In this document: one piece after another, positions 18,692 through 27,885 of the stretch | Layout of the letters: the number at the start of each line of letters is the position of its first letter | How positions within the stretch are numbered: position 1 is the stretch's first letter | Assembly: GCF_016862995.1 (NCBI RefSeq) | Contig: NZ_BOOA01000002.1 | Span: 1 to 64,000 of the forward strand | Direction of reading: 5' to 3' | Length of the DNA stretch: 64,000 bases | Source: Acrocarpospora phusangensis | Lineage (GTDB): Bacteria; Actinomycetota; Actinomycetes; Streptosporangiales; Streptosporangiaceae | Notes under the pieces: generated by a model | Database searches by the model: none | Seen by the model: the letters and a program-made list of their open reading frames with translations, nothing else | What the model was told of the DNA's origin: nothing | Position numbers and translations under genes: made by a program

Positions 18692-19792
18692 CTACCACTG
18701 ACGGCGGCGGGCGCGGCGGCGCACGCCGTACCCGATCCAGACGACGCCGGCGATCAGGCCGGCGGCCAGCACGAAGGTGGCGGCCAGCGGAGCGGCGCCG
18801 GGCTGGGCGGTGGTGGCGGAGACGTCCGCGGCCGGGATCGGCGTGGGGCTGATCGGCTTCATCGCGCGTGAGGTGGGCTTGCGCTCGGGCAGCGGGTCCA
18901 CCAGGGCGCCGACCGGGGCGACCTTGCCGCGGTTGGCGAAGCCCCAGTCGAGCAGCTCGGCCACCTCCTTCCAGAAGGAGCCCTCATGGCGCATGACCGA
19001 GACGATCACGGTGTGGCCGTCCCGGGTGGCCGCGCCCACGAAGCTGCCCAGGGCCTTGGAGGTCCAGCCGTTCTTCACGCCGACCATGCCGTCGTAGGTC
19101 CACAGCAGCTTGTTGTGGTTGCCGATCTGGTAGTAGCCCTTGGGCGCCGGGAAGTTGGCGGTCTTGGTGGAGATGTAGTCCTTGAACGTGGGCAGTTTGA
19201 GGCCGGCGCGGGCGATCAGCGCCAGGTCGTAGGCGGAGCTGCTCTGGCCGGGTTCGTCCAGGCCGCTGGGGGTTTTGGCCACCGTGTCGTTGGCCTGCAG
19301 GCGCCTGGCCTCCGCGTTCATCGCGGCCAGCGTGACCGGCACGCCCCCGTTGGCCTCGGCCAGCGCGTGCGCGGCGTCGTTGCCCGAGACCATCAGCAGG
19401 GCCCGGAACAGGTCGTCCACCTGGTAGATCGGCTTGGGCACCAGCCCGACCGCGCTGCCCTCGATGTTGCAGGCCTCCCGGCTCGGCTTGACCCGCTTGT
19501 TCTTGTTCAGTTTGGGGATCAGGGTGACCGCGGTCAGCGCCTTGAGCGTGCTCGCGGGCAGGAAGCGCCCGTGCGGGTTCTTGGCGGCCAGCACCTGCCC
19601 GGTGTCGGCGTCGGCGATCACATAGGACTTGGCCTCACTTTTGGGGGGCTCTTTCACCCCGTCCGGCACGATCAGGCCGGTCCCGGCCAGCCGCTCGCCG
19701 CCGATCGTGTCGGCGTGCGCTCCCGTTTGCCCCGCCCCGACCAGGGCAGTCGTCAGTACCGCGACCCCGAGGGCGCTTGTCCCTATTCGCAT
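18692..19792 (-). CDS. D-alanyl-D-alanine carboxypeptidase (S11), membrane anchored
   Basis: 366-aa low-molecular-weight penicillin-binding protein trimming the terminal D-Ala of peptidoglycan stem peptides. A signal peptide spans residues 1-27 (GVAVLTTALVGAGQTGAHA). Catalytic motifs: SxxK as S81-T-L-K84 (LPASTLKALT), SxN as VSGNDAAHAL, and the third motif KNG (MVGVKNGWTSKAL) where KTG is commoner. A Pro-rich linker leads to a C-terminal TM helix (about 335-355) and a basic end RRRARRRQW, so it is anchored outside the membrane. ATG at 19792 was chosen because the signal peptide starts there; ATG at 19804 is possible. It corresponds in position to M. tuberculosis dacB1 (from memory). Confidence 0.92.
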   Translation of the reverse strand: MRIGTSALGVAVLTTALVGAGQTGAHADTIGGERLAGTGLIVPDGVKEPPKSEAKSYVIADADTGQVLAAKNPHGRFLPASTLKALTAVTLIPKLNKNKRVKPSREACNIEGSAVGLVPKPIYQVDDLFRALLMVSGNDAAHALAEANGGVPVTLAAMNAEARRLQANDTVAKTPSGLDEPGQSSSAYDLALIARAGLKLPTFKDYISTKTANFPAPKGYYQIGNHNKLLWTYDGMVGVKNGWTSKALGSFVGAATRDGHTVIVSVMRHEGSFWKEVAELLDWGFANRGKVAPVGALVDPLPERKPTSRAMKPISPTPIPAADVSATTAQPGAAPLAATFVLAAGLIAGVVWIGYGVRRRARRRQW

Positions 19793-20040
19793 GTGCGGAC
19801 ACATCCCCCAAAGCTCGCAGCCGTACGCATCGCGACACGCCGACCCTACTGGGACTCGGGCACGGAAGGCCGTACGCCGCAAGGGCGTTGGCGAAGTGTG
19901 ATTGTTTGGGGCCTATTGGCGGATCTTGGCCCGTGAGTGACCATGCTCTGAACGGGACTGCTCACGGTGGGGGATTCGGGATGGCCGATTTTTGCCACGC
20001 CGAGTGACAGCGCCTGAGACGATGGACTATGGAGGTAGTT

Positions 20041-21222
20041 GTGGCGATTGAGTTTAATCCGTCCCGCGGCGCCACACTCGGCGTCGAATGGGAGCTTCAG
20101 CTCGTCGACACGCGCACACGGCACCTCCGCCAGGACGCGCGCCACGTGCTCGCCGCCGTGCCCGACCTGAGCGAAGGCGCCCGGCCGAAGGCCATGCACG
20201 AACTCATGCAGTCGCAGATCGAGATCGTCACCGACATCTGCCACACGGCGGCGGAAGCCGTACAGGATCTGGAGAAGAGCATCCAGCGGTTACGGCCCGT
20301 GGTCGAATCCCGGGGCATGGCGCTGGCCTGCACGGGGACACACGCCATCAGCGAATGGCAGGACGCCGAGTACGCGCCCATGCAGCGCTACGCGGAGCTG
20401 GTCGTGGAACTGCAGTGGCTGGCGCGGCGCATCCAAACATTTGGCGTACATGTCCACGTGGGAGTGCGGGAAAGAGATAAAGTCATTCCTATAGTCAACG
20501 CACTTGCGGCCTACCTGCCGCATTTCCTGGCGCTGACGACCTCCAGCCCGTACTGGGGCGGCCAAGACACCGGGCTAGCCTCCAGCCGGGCCATCGTTTT
20601 TGGTGCACTGCCCACGGCTGGACCGCCGCATCTGCTGGCGGATTGGGCGGAGTTCGAGGAGTACATGGACACCCTGGTGCGTGCCGGCACCATCAAGAGC
20701 ATCAAAGAGGTGTGGTGGGACATCCGACCGCACCCCGACTTCGGCACGATCGAGATCAGGATGTTCGACGGCATTCCGACCTTGCGGGAGGTCGGGATGG
20801 TGACCGCGCTGTCGCAGTGTCTCGTGCAGCTGTTCGACCAGCAGCTCGACCGAGGGTACACGCTCCCCCACCCGGCCACCTGGGTGGTCAGGGACAACAA
20901 GTGGCGCGCCACCCGGTACGGCCTCGACGCCACCGTCATCACCGACGACCGCGGCTCCACCGCGCCGATGCGGGACATGCTCTACGAGCTCCAGCGCGAG
21001 CTGGAACCCGTCGCCGACCGGCTCGGCTGCGCGGACGAGCTGGCGGTGCTGACCGACGTCCTGGAGCAGGGCAGTTCCAGCGAGCGCCAGCGGGCCGTTC
21101 GCGCCGGGGGCGGCACCCTCGAAGACGTCGTGGACGCCACCATCACCGAATTCGCCGAGAACCGGTTCGTGACAGCCGGCCGGCACTCCTCCCGCGAACC
21201 GTCTGACCACATAGGAACGTGA
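20041..21222 (+). CDS. GCS2-type glutamate-cysteine ligase / carboxylate-amine ligase
   Basis: 393-aa YbdK/GCS2-family ATP-grasp-like ligase. The N-terminus has TLGVEWELQLVD (the Glu-rich metal site), then CTGTHAISEWQD, FGVHVHVGV and TIEIRMFDGIPTL, all family hallmarks. It joins glutamate to cysteine or another amine. Actinobacteria make mycothiol rather than glutathione, so the product could be gamma-glutamylcysteine for ergothioneine-type chemistry or another gamma-glutamyl compound. GTG at 20041 is chosen because GGAGG lies 5 nt upstream; the ATG at 20029 sits before that SD. The M20 amidohydrolase gene follows after 12 nt and may be co-translated. Confidence 0.88.
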   Translation: MAIEFNPSRGATLGVEWELQLVDTRTRHLRQDARHVLAAVPDLSEGARPKAMHELMQSQIEIVTDICHTAAEAVQDLEKSIQRLRPVVESRGMALACTGTHAISEWQDAEYAPMQRYAELVVELQWLARRIQTFGVHVHVGVRERDKVIPIVNALAAYLPHFLALTTSSPYWGGQDTGLASSRAIVFGALPTAGPPHLLADWAEFEEYMDTLVRAGTIKSIKEVWWDIRPHPDFGTIEIRMFDGIPTLREVGMVTALSQCLVQLFDQQLDRGYTLPHPATWVVRDNKWRATRYGLDATVITDDRGSTAPMRDMLYELQRELEPVADRLGCADELAVLTDVLEQGSSSERQRAVRAGGGTLEDVVDATITEFAENRFVTAGRHSSREPSDHIGT

Positions 21223-21234
21223 AAGGGAACGCCA

Positions 21235-22434
21235 GTGACAACCTCGCTCGCGGAGGGGACCGAGCTCGCCGGGCAGTTGACCCAGTTCCTCGTCAAGCAC
21301 GACGAGGAACTGATCGAGTTCCGGCGTGACCTGCACGCCCACCCGGAGACCGCCTTCAACGAGCACCGCACCACCGAGGCGATCGCCCAGCGGCTGAAGG
21401 AGGCCGGGCTCAACCCCCGGCCCCTCGCCCGGGGCACCGGCCTGTGGGCGGACATCGGCCGGGGCGACGGGCCGCTCATCGCCCTGCGCGCGGACATCGA
21501 CGCGCTGCCGATCGAGGATGAGAAGGACGTTCCGTACCGGTCGGTGTATCCGCACGCCTGTCACGCGTGCGGGCACGACGCGCACACCGCGATCGTGCTC
21601 GGGGCCGGGCTGTTCCTCCAGACCCAGGCCGAGGCGGGTACGCTGCCCGGCCGGGTCCGGCTGATCTTCCAGCCGGCCGAGGAGATCGCGGGCGGCGCCC
21701 TGGAGGTCGTCAAGGAGGGCGGCCTGTCCGGGGTCGACCGCATCTTCGCGGTCCACTGCGACCCGCGCATCGAGGTGGGCAAGGTCGGCCTGCGCACCGG
21801 TGCGATCACCGGCTCCTGCGACAACGTGCAGATCAAGGTGTCCGGTCCCGGCGGCCACACCGCCCGCCCGCACCTGACCGTGGACCTGGTCTTCGCGCTC
21901 AGCAAGATCGTCACCGAGGTGCCCGCCGTGCTGTCCCGCCGGGTGGACCCGCGCTCCAGCCTCAGCCTGGTCTGGGGCCAGATCTCGGCCGGCTCCGCCT
22001 TCAACACCATCCCCGACGTCGGGTACGCCCAGGGCAGCGTGCGCTCCCTCGACGAGGACGCCTGGCACACCGCGCCGGACCTGATCAAGTCCCTGGTGGA
22101 CCAGGTCGCCGCGCCGTACGGGCTGGACGTGGAGCTGGACTACCGCCGGGGCACCCCCGCCACGGTGAACGAGGCCAAGAGCATCCAGATGCTCAACGAC
22201 GCGGTGAGCAAGTTCATCGGCGAGAGCGCCGCCGTGCCCACCCCGCAGAGCCTGGGCGGCGAGGACTTCTCCTGGTACATCGAGTCGGTGCCCGGCGCGC
22301 TGGCCCGGCTGGGCGTGCAGCCCGCCGGCGCGGGGATCGTCAACGACATCCACCACCCCAAGTTCGACATCGACGAGCAGGCCATCGGAATCGGCGTCAA
22401 GGTGATGGCCACCACCGCGCTCGCGGCCATGTGA
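21235..22434 (+). CDS. M20 family amidohydrolase (aminoacylase/hippurate hydrolase type)
   Basis: 399-aa metal-dependent peptidase-like amidohydrolase. RRDLHAHPETAFNEHRTT, ALRADIDALPI, HACGHDAHTAIVLGA (metal Cys/His/Asp), FQPAEE (catalytic Glu pair) and the dimerisation-domain motif VSGPGGHTARPH are all present. C-terminal SLGGEDFSWY and HHPKFDIDEQAI complete the site. Family members split N-acyl amino acids or indole-amino acid conjugates; the substrate is unknown. GTG follows AAAGGGAA. M. tuberculosis carries amiA1/amiB1, M20 homologues, in the comparable deoD region. It lies 12 nt after the GCS2 ligase gene, so it might cleave a gamma-glutamyl or acyl amino acid product (speculative). Confidence 0.9.
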   Translation: MTTSLAEGTELAGQLTQFLVKHDEELIEFRRDLHAHPETAFNEHRTTEAIAQRLKEAGLNPRPLARGTGLWADIGRGDGPLIALRADIDALPIEDEKDVPYRSVYPHACHACGHDAHTAIVLGAGLFLQTQAEAGTLPGRVRLIFQPAEEIAGGALEVVKEGGLSGVDRIFAVHCDPRIEVGKVGLRTGAITGSCDNVQIKVSGPGGHTARPHLTVDLVFALSKIVTEVPAVLSRRVDPRSSLSLVWGQISAGSAFNTIPDVGYAQGSVRSLDEDAWHTAPDLIKSLVDQVAAPYGLDVELDYRRGTPATVNEAKSIQMLNDAVSKFIGESAAVPTPQSLGGEDFSWYIESVPGALARLGVQPAGAGIVNDIHHPKFDIDEQAIGIGVKVMATTALAAM

Positions 22435-22693
22435 CGTTCATCTCCCTGTCCCGGCGCGGTGACGAGTCGTTCCGCGCCGGGAACCCCTTCTTCGGCGAGC
22501 CCGCGGACGGAACGATCAAGATCCGGACCGGTTGACCTGGTCACAGGCAGGACTGAGCTGCATAACGGACCTGTTGCGGACTTGTGTGACCATTTGGTGG
22601 TTGCAGGTCAAACAACTATCTTCCGTGCAGGGTTGCCGTGCGTTCCTTTCGCGCGTGCGACGGAAGTTGGACGTCACGGAAGGGGAGTTCACC

Positions 22694-23758
22694 TTGCTCC
22701 GCAATCGTTTTGGCAGGCTCATCGCCGGTACCGCGGCGGGCGCCATGCTGTTGGCAGTAGCCGCCTGTGGCGGCGGCGAGACCGAAGCGGCCCCCAGCGC
22801 CGCCCCGGGCTCGTCCTCCGCCCCCGCCGCCGCCACGGCGAAGGTCGGCCTCGCGTACGACATCGGCGGGCGTGGTGACCAGTCGTTCAACGACTCCGCC
22901 GCGGCCGGCCTGGACAAGGCCAAGGCCGAACTCGGCGTCGAGGTCAACGAGCTCGAGGCCGCCAACGGCGAGACCGACGCGCAGAAGGAGGAGCGCCTGC
23001 GCCTGCTCGCGACCGGCGGCTTCAACCCCGTCATCGCCGTCGGCTTCGCCTACTCCGCCGCGATCACGAAGGTCGCCAAGGAGTTCCCCGAGGTCAAGTT
23101 CGCCATCGTGGACGACGCCGCCGAGGGCCCCAACATCTCCAACCTGGTCTTCGCCGAGGAGCAGGGCTCGTTCCTGGTCGGCGTGGCCGCGGCGCTCAAG
23201 TCCACCAAGAACAACGTGGGCTTCGTGGGCGGCGTGGACGTGCCCCTGATCCACAAGTTCGAGGCGGGCTTCGAGGCCGGCGCCAAGGCCGTCAAGCCGG
23301 ACATCACCGTCCAGAAGAAGTACCTCACCCAGCCCCCGGACTTCTCCGGCTTCGGTGACCCGGCCAAGGGCAAGACGGCCGCCGAGGGCATGTTCGACGC
23401 GGGCGCCGACGTGGTCTACCAGGCCGCGGGCGGTTCCGGCGCGGGCGTCTTCGAGGCCGCCAAGGCCGCGGGCGGCCTGGCCATCGGCGTCGACTCCGAC
23501 CAGGCCAAGACCGCGGACCCGACCGTCGCCGACGTCATCATCACCTCGATGCTGAAGAAGGTCGACGTCGCGGTCTTCGACTTCATCAAGAACTTCACCG
23601 CCGGCACGGTCAAGGCGGGCGTCACCGTCTACGACCTGAAGGCGGGCGGCGTCGACTACTCCGTCACCGGCGGCAAGATCGACGACATCAAGACCCAGAT
23701 CGACGAATACAAGAACAAGGTCATCAGCGGCGAGATCACGGTTCCGACCGGCGCCTGA
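22694..23758 (+). CDS. BMP family nucleoside-binding lipoprotein
   Basis: 354-aa extracellular substrate-binding lipoprotein of the basic membrane protein (Med/BmpA/PnrA) family, which binds purine or pyrimidine nucleosides. The lipobox is LLAVAAC, Cys25, followed by a Ser/Ala/Pro linker. The binding domain has VGLAYDIGGRGDQSFND, LATGGFNPVIAVGF, VGFVGGVDVPLIHKFEAGF and AAGGSGAGVFEAAK. TTG at 22694 has AGGGGAG 6 nt upstream and starts a clean signal peptide; the longer frame from 22532 runs through the promoter region. A strong terminator separates it from the ABC ATPase and permease genes, allowing a higher level of binding protein. Confidence 0.92.
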   Translation: MLRNRFGRLIAGTAAGAMLLAVAACGGGETEAAPSAAPGSSSAPAAATAKVGLAYDIGGRGDQSFNDSAAAGLDKAKAELGVEVNELEAANGETDAQKEERLRLLATGGFNPVIAVGFAYSAAITKVAKEFPEVKFAIVDDAAEGPNISNLVFAEEQGSFLVGVAAALKSTKNNVGFVGGVDVPLIHKFEAGFEAGAKAVKPDITVQKKYLTQPPDFSGFGDPAKGKTAAEGMFDAGADVVYQAAGGSGAGVFEAAKAAGGLAIGVDSDQAKTADPTVADVIITSMLKKVDVAVFDFIKNFTAGTVKAGVTVYDLKAGGVDYSVTGGKIDDIKTQIDEYKNKVISGEITVPTGA

Positions 23759-23768
23759 TCCGATGCGT

Positions 23769-23809
23769 CAAGGGGCCCGGTAGCTAAGCTCCGGGCCCCT
23801 TGGTTTACT
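23769..23809 (+). terminator. internal terminator between BMP lipoprotein and ABC genes
   Basis: CAAGGGGCCCGG (23769-23780) pairs perfectly with 23791-23802 around a 10-nt loop, followed by GTTTACTT. A 12-bp stem of mostly GC pairs is strong. Partial read-through would explain high binding protein and low transporter expression. Confidence 0.8.
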
Positions 23810-23879
23810 TTACTCATCACCGTCTGTAATTAGGGCATGGCCGGATTTGGGTCCGCGGTCACGTCCTAAGGGCCATCCA

Positions 23880-25400
23880 GTGGGGGAGGCCGAGATCAGC
23901 ACCCAGACCGCAGTCGCATTGGACGGGATCACCAAACGATTCCCGGGCGTCGTCGCCAACCGCGACATCCACCTGAGCGTGGCCAAAGGTCACATCCACG
24001 CCATCGTCGGAGAGAACGGCGCCGGCAAGTCCACGCTCATGAAGATCCTGTACGGCATGCAGCGGCCGGACGAGGGTGAGATCCGCATCGACGGCACCCC
24101 CGTCTCCTTCCACACCCCCGGCGACGCCATCGCCGCCGGCATCGGCATGGTCCACCAGCACTTCATGCTCGCCGACAACCTCACCGTGCTGGAGAACGTG
24201 GTCCTCGGCAGCGAACCCCGCAGGGGCGGCCTCGCGCTCGACTTCGCCGCCGCCCGCAAGAAGATCAAAGAGATCTCGGACGCGTACGGGCTGGACGTCG
24301 ACCCCGACGTGCTGGTCGAGGACATCGGCGTCGGCGCCCGGCAGCGGGTCGAGATCCTCAAGGTCCTCTACCGGGGCGCCCGCATCCTCATCCTGGACGA
24401 GCCCACCGCCGTGCTCGTGCCGCACGAGGTGGACGAGCTCTTCGAGAACCTGCACGGGCTGGTCCGCGAGGGCATCACCATCATCTTCATCTCCCACCAC
24501 CTGGACGAGGTGCTCAAGGTCGCCGACGCGATCACGGTCATCCGCCGCGGCACCACGGTGGCCAGCGTGGACCCCAAGTCCGTCACCGCCCGGCAGCTGG
24601 CCGAGCTGATGGTCGGCTCCGAGCTGCCCAGCCCGGAGACCCGCGAGTCCACGGTCACCGACACGGTGGCCCTGGAGGTCTCCGGCCTGACCATGGGGAA
24701 CGACGGCGGGCGCCTGCTGCTTGAGGACATCTCCTTCACCATCCACAAGGGCGAGGTCCTCGGCATCGCCGGCGTGGAGGGCAACGGCCAGGCCGAACTG
24801 GTCGAGGCCATCATGGGCATCCGCGCCTCCACCGGCGCCGTCAGGCTGTCCGGCGCCGACATCGGCGACTGGTCCACGCTGCGCCGCCGCGAGGCCGGCA
24901 TCGGCTACATCCCGGAGGACCGGCAGCGGCACGGCCTGCTCCTGCTGGCCCCGCTCTGGGAGAACCGCATCCTCGGCCACAACTCCGGCGGCATCTGGAT
25001 CGACCGCAAGGGCGCCCGCGCCGACACCCAGCGCATCGTCGAGCAGTACGACGTGCGCACCCCCGGCATCGACGTGGACGCGGCCGCCCTCTCCGGCGGC
25101 AACCAGCAGAAGCTGATCGTCGGGCGGGAGATGAGCGGCGACCCGGTGCTGCTCATCGCCTCCCACCCCACCCGCGGCGTGGACGTCGGCGCCCAGGCGG
25201 CGATCTGGGACCATCTGCGCAGCGCCCGCGCCGCCGGGCTCGCGGTGCTGCTCATCTCGGCCGACCTGGACGAGCTGATCGGCCTCTCGGACACGCTGAA
25301 GGTACTGCTACGCGGCAAGATCGTCGCGGACGTCGACCCGGCGAACGTGACTCCCGAACAGCTCGGCTCGGCCATGACCGGTGCCGGGGAGGACGCATGA
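23880..25400 (+). CDS. nucleoside ABC importer, double ATPase subunit
   Basis: 506-aa protein with two ABC domains in the RbsA/YufO arrangement. Domain 1 (about residues 8-230) has Walker A GENGAGKST, Walker B RILILDEPTAVL and His loop FISHHLDEV. Its signature motif is GVGARQRVEILK rather than LSGGQ, as usual in this subfamily. Domain 2 (about 255-490) has a degenerate Walker A (GVEGNGQAEL), intact LSGGNQQKLIVGREM, and HPTRGVDVGAQ after a Walker B without the usual DEPT (LLIASHPT). It drives nucleoside uptake with the two permeases encoded next. GTG at 23880 has AAGGG 7 nt upstream. Its stop overlaps the next start (ATGA). Confidence 0.93.
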   Translation: MGEAEISTQTAVALDGITKRFPGVVANRDIHLSVAKGHIHAIVGENGAGKSTLMKILYGMQRPDEGEIRIDGTPVSFHTPGDAIAAGIGMVHQHFMLADNLTVLENVVLGSEPRRGGLALDFAAARKKIKEISDAYGLDVDPDVLVEDIGVGARQRVEILKVLYRGARILILDEPTAVLVPHEVDELFENLHGLVREGITIIFISHHLDEVLKVADAITVIRRGTTVASVDPKSVTARQLAELMVGSELPSPETRESTVTDTVALEVSGLTMGNDGGRLLLEDISFTIHKGEVLGIAGVEGNGQAELVEAIMGIRASTGAVRLSGADIGDWSTLRRREAGIGYIPEDRQRHGLLLLAPLWENRILGHNSGGIWIDRKGARADTQRIVEQYDVRTPGIDVDAAALSGGNQQKLIVGREMSGDPVLLIASHPTRGVDVGAQAAIWDHLRSARAAGLAVLLISADLDELIGLSDTLKVLLRGKIVADVDPANVTPEQLGSAMTGAGEDA

Positions 25401-26587
25401 CCACAGCCCCCGAAGCCCCCAAAGCCCCCGAAGCCCCCCAGACCCCCCCGCCCGCCCATCGCGACACCTTCGGCAACCGGCTCATCGGGCGGATCAAGCT
25501 CAACGGGATGCTGGCCCTGGCCGCGCCGGTGCTGGCGATCGTGTTCGCGGGCCTGGTCACCTCCGTGGTGCTGATCCTCACCGACCACCCGCCGATCGAC
25601 ACCCTGCTGGCCATGGTCGAGTACGGCAGCACGCCGCGCTCGATCGTGCTGATCATCAACCTGGCCTCGGCCTACTACCTGTCCGCCATGGCCGTCGCGC
25701 TCGGCTTCCGGATGAACCTCTTCAACATCGGCGTGGACGGCCAGTACCGGCTGGCCGCCCTGTGCGCCGCCGCCGTCGGCGGCGCGGTCGCGCTGCCGAA
25801 ACCGCTGCACATCGGGCTGATCATCGTGGTCGCGGTGGCCGTGGGCGCGGCCTGGGCGGGCATCGCCGGCGTGCTCAAGGCCAAGCGCGGGGTCAGCGAG
25901 GTCATCTCCACCATCATGCTGAACACCATCGCCACCGGCCTCGGCGCCTGGCTGCTGGCCCAGTGGGCGGTGCCGGTGGCGGGCAGCAACAACATCGGCA
26001 CCAGCCCGATCCCCGAGTCGGGGCGGGCGCCGGGCATCTCGTTGATCCCGCAGGCCCCGAACGAGGTGTTCGGCCTGTTCATCCTGGCGGTCCTGGTGGG
26101 CATCGGCTTCCACGTGCTGCTCAACCGCACCCGGTTCGGCTTCAACCTGCGCTCCACCGGCCTGTCCGAGCCGGCCGCCGTGGCCAGCGGGGTCAACGTC
26201 AAGAAGATGATCGTCGTGGCCATGCTGATCTCCGGCGGCATGGCCGGCCTGGTCGGCATGCCGCAGCTGCTCGGCTCCTCCTACTCCTACAGCCTCGACT
26301 TCCCGCCCGGGTTCGGCTTCACCGGCATCGCCATCGCGCTGATCGGCCGCAACAACCCGATCGGGGTCGCGTTCGGGGCGCTGCTGTGGAGCTTCCTGGA
26401 CGTGTCGCAGAACATCCTCAGCCTCGAAAAGGTGTCACCCGAGATCGTCACGATCATGCAGGGCGTGATCGTGCTCGCGGTCGTCATCGCGTACGAGCTG
26501 GTGCACCGCTACCGGATCGTGGCCGAGCAGCGGCGGGTCAGCCGGGAACTGTCGGCATCGGTTCGCATGGAAGGAGCCGCCGCGTGA
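25397..26587 (+). CDS. nucleoside ABC importer permease 1
   Basis: 396-aa BPD_transp_2 permease (YufP/NupP type) with about nine TM helices. Recognisable stretches are NIGVDGQYRLAALCAAAVGG, GVSEVISTIMLNTIATGLG, the EAA-like TRFGFNLRSTGLSEPAAVASG and GFTGIAIALIGRNNPIG. The N-terminus is a short Pro/Ala repeat (APEAPKAPEAPQTPPP), probably cytoplasmic. It pairs with permease 2 to form the channel. The ATG overlaps the ATPase stop and its own end overlaps the next GTG by 4 nt, so translation is coupled throughout. Confidence 0.92.
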   Translation: MTTAPEAPKAPEAPQTPPPAHRDTFGNRLIGRIKLNGMLALAAPVLAIVFAGLVTSVVLILTDHPPIDTLLAMVEYGSTPRSIVLIINLASAYYLSAMAVALGFRMNLFNIGVDGQYRLAALCAAAVGGAVALPKPLHIGLIIVVAVAVGAAWAGIAGVLKAKRGVSEVISTIMLNTIATGLGAWLLAQWAVPVAGSNNIGTSPIPESGRAPGISLIPQAPNEVFGLFILAVLVGIGFHVLLNRTRFGFNLRSTGLSEPAAVASGVNVKKMIVVAMLISGGMAGLVGMPQLLGSSYSYSLDFPPGFGFTGIAIALIGRNNPIGVAFGALLWSFLDVSQNILSLEKVSPEIVTIMQGVIVLAVVIAYELVHRYRIVAEQRRVSRELSASVRMEGAAA

Positions 26588-27885
26588 GCACGGTCACCAC
26601 CTCTCCGCCGGCCGCCGCCGCACCGCCGGCCCGGAAGTTCCGGGTGACCCTGCCGGTCATCCTGCTCGGCGCCGCCGGGCTGCTGGTGCTGCTGTCGCTG
26701 GCCAGAGTCGTCACCGGCGCGCACGACATCACCTCCAGCGGCACCGTGAGCGCGGCCCTCTACCTGGCCGTGCCCATCGGGCTGGCCGGTCTGGGCGGCC
26801 TGTGGTCCGAGCGGTCCGGCGTGGTCAACATCGGCCTCGAAGGCATGATGATCCTCGGCACCTGGTTCGGCGCGTGGGGCGCGATCGTCACCGGCAACCC
26901 CTGGGTGGGCGTCATCGCCGGCGCGATCGGCGGCGCGGTGGCGGGCGTGCTGCACGCGATCGCCACGGTCACCTTCGGCGTCGACCACGTGGTCTCCGGC
27001 GTCGCGATCATCCTGCTGGGCACCGGCATCGCCAAGTACCTGTCCGCCCTGATCTTCTCCACCATGCAGGGCGGCGGCGACACCCAGTCGCCCCGGATCC
27101 CCGCGATGCAGACGATCGGCCTGTGGGGCACCAGCGGGGACAGCCGGTGGGTCCTGTTCGACGGCGCGGACCCGCTGCGCACGCTCGAAGGCCAGCGCTG
27201 GTTCTTCATCTCCGACCTGGCCGGGCTGCTGCGCGGCCTGACCACCAACGTCTCGCTCTTCACCATCCTGGCCATCCTGCTGGTGCCGTTCACCTTCTGG
27301 ATGCTCTGGCGGACCGCCTTCGGCCTGCGCCTGCGCGCCTGCGGCGAACGCCCGGTGGCGGCCGAGTCCCTCGGCGTCAACGTCTACTTCTACAAGTACG
27401 TGGCCGTGATCGTCTCCGGCGCGCTGGCCGGGCTCGGCGGCGCGTTCCTGTCCATCGTCGCGGCCGGCACCTACCGGGAGGGCCAGACCGGCGGGCGCGG
27501 CTTCATCGGCCTGGCCACGGTCATCTTCGGCAACTGGCGGCCCGGCGGCCTCGCGGCCGGCGCCGGCCTGTTCGGCTACACCGACGCCCTCCAGCTCCGC
27601 CAGGGCGGCACCTCCGTGCACGCGCTGCTGCTGGTCGTCGCGCTGCTCCTCGCCGCCGTCGCGGTCTACCAGCTGGTACGGCAGTCGCGCAACCGCGCGG
27701 CGCTGCTCACCGGCGTGAGCGCGATCGTGGTCTTCGCGGTGTTCGCGGTCACCGACACGGTGCCCGAGCAGTTCACCTCGTTCACGCCGCACCTGACTAC
27801 GCTGCTGGTACTGTCCCTGGCCTCGCAGCGGCTGCGCATGCCGGCCGCGGACGGCTTGCCGTATCGGAGAGGACAGGCGAAATGA
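26584..27885 (+). CDS. nucleoside ABC importer permease 2
   Basis: 433-aa BPD_transp_2 permease (YufQ/NupQ type). It has NIGLEGMMILGTWFGAWGAI, GVDHVVSGVAIILLGTGIAK, GLRLRACGERPVAAESLGVN and GRGFIGLATVIFGNWRPGG, with about ten TM helices and a longer C-terminus than permease 1. GTG at 26584 has AAGGAG 7 nt upstream; the same frame stays open far upstream, but that part overlaps permease 1 in another frame and is not coding. It overlaps cdd by 4 nt (ATGA). Partner of permease 1 and the double ATPase. Confidence 0.92.
   Translation: MSTVTTSPPAAAAPPARKFRVTLPVILLGAAGLLVLLSLARVVTGAHDITSSGTVSAALYLAVPIGLAGLGGLWSERSGVVNIGLEGMMILGTWFGAWGAIVTGNPWVGVIAGAIGGAVAGVLHAIATVTFGVDHVVSGVAIILLGTGIAKYLSALIFSTMQGGGDTQSPRIPAMQTIGLWGTSGDSRWVLFDGADPLRTLEGQRWFFISDLAGLLRGLTTNVSLFTILAILLVPFTFWMLWRTAFGLRLRACGERPVAAESLGVNVYFYKYVAVIVSGALAGLGGAFLSIVAAGTYREGQTGGRGFIGLATVIFGNWRPGGLAAGAGLFGYTDALQLRQGGTSVHALLLVVALLLAAVAVYQLVRQSRNRAALLTGVSAIVVFAVFAVTDTVPEQFTSFTPHLTTLLVLSLASQRLRMPAADGLPYRRGQAK

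Noticed and set aside
22532-22693. N-terminal extension of the BMP lipoprotein from 22532
   Set aside because: It would place the signal peptide 54 residues inside the protein; TTG 22694 has an excellent SD and gives a normal lipoprotein start.
25381-27885. Single 834-codon frame across both permeases
   Set aside because: Only the part from GTG 26584 is coding; before it the frame lies out of phase under permease 1, and has Arg/Gly/Pro-rich shadow composition.
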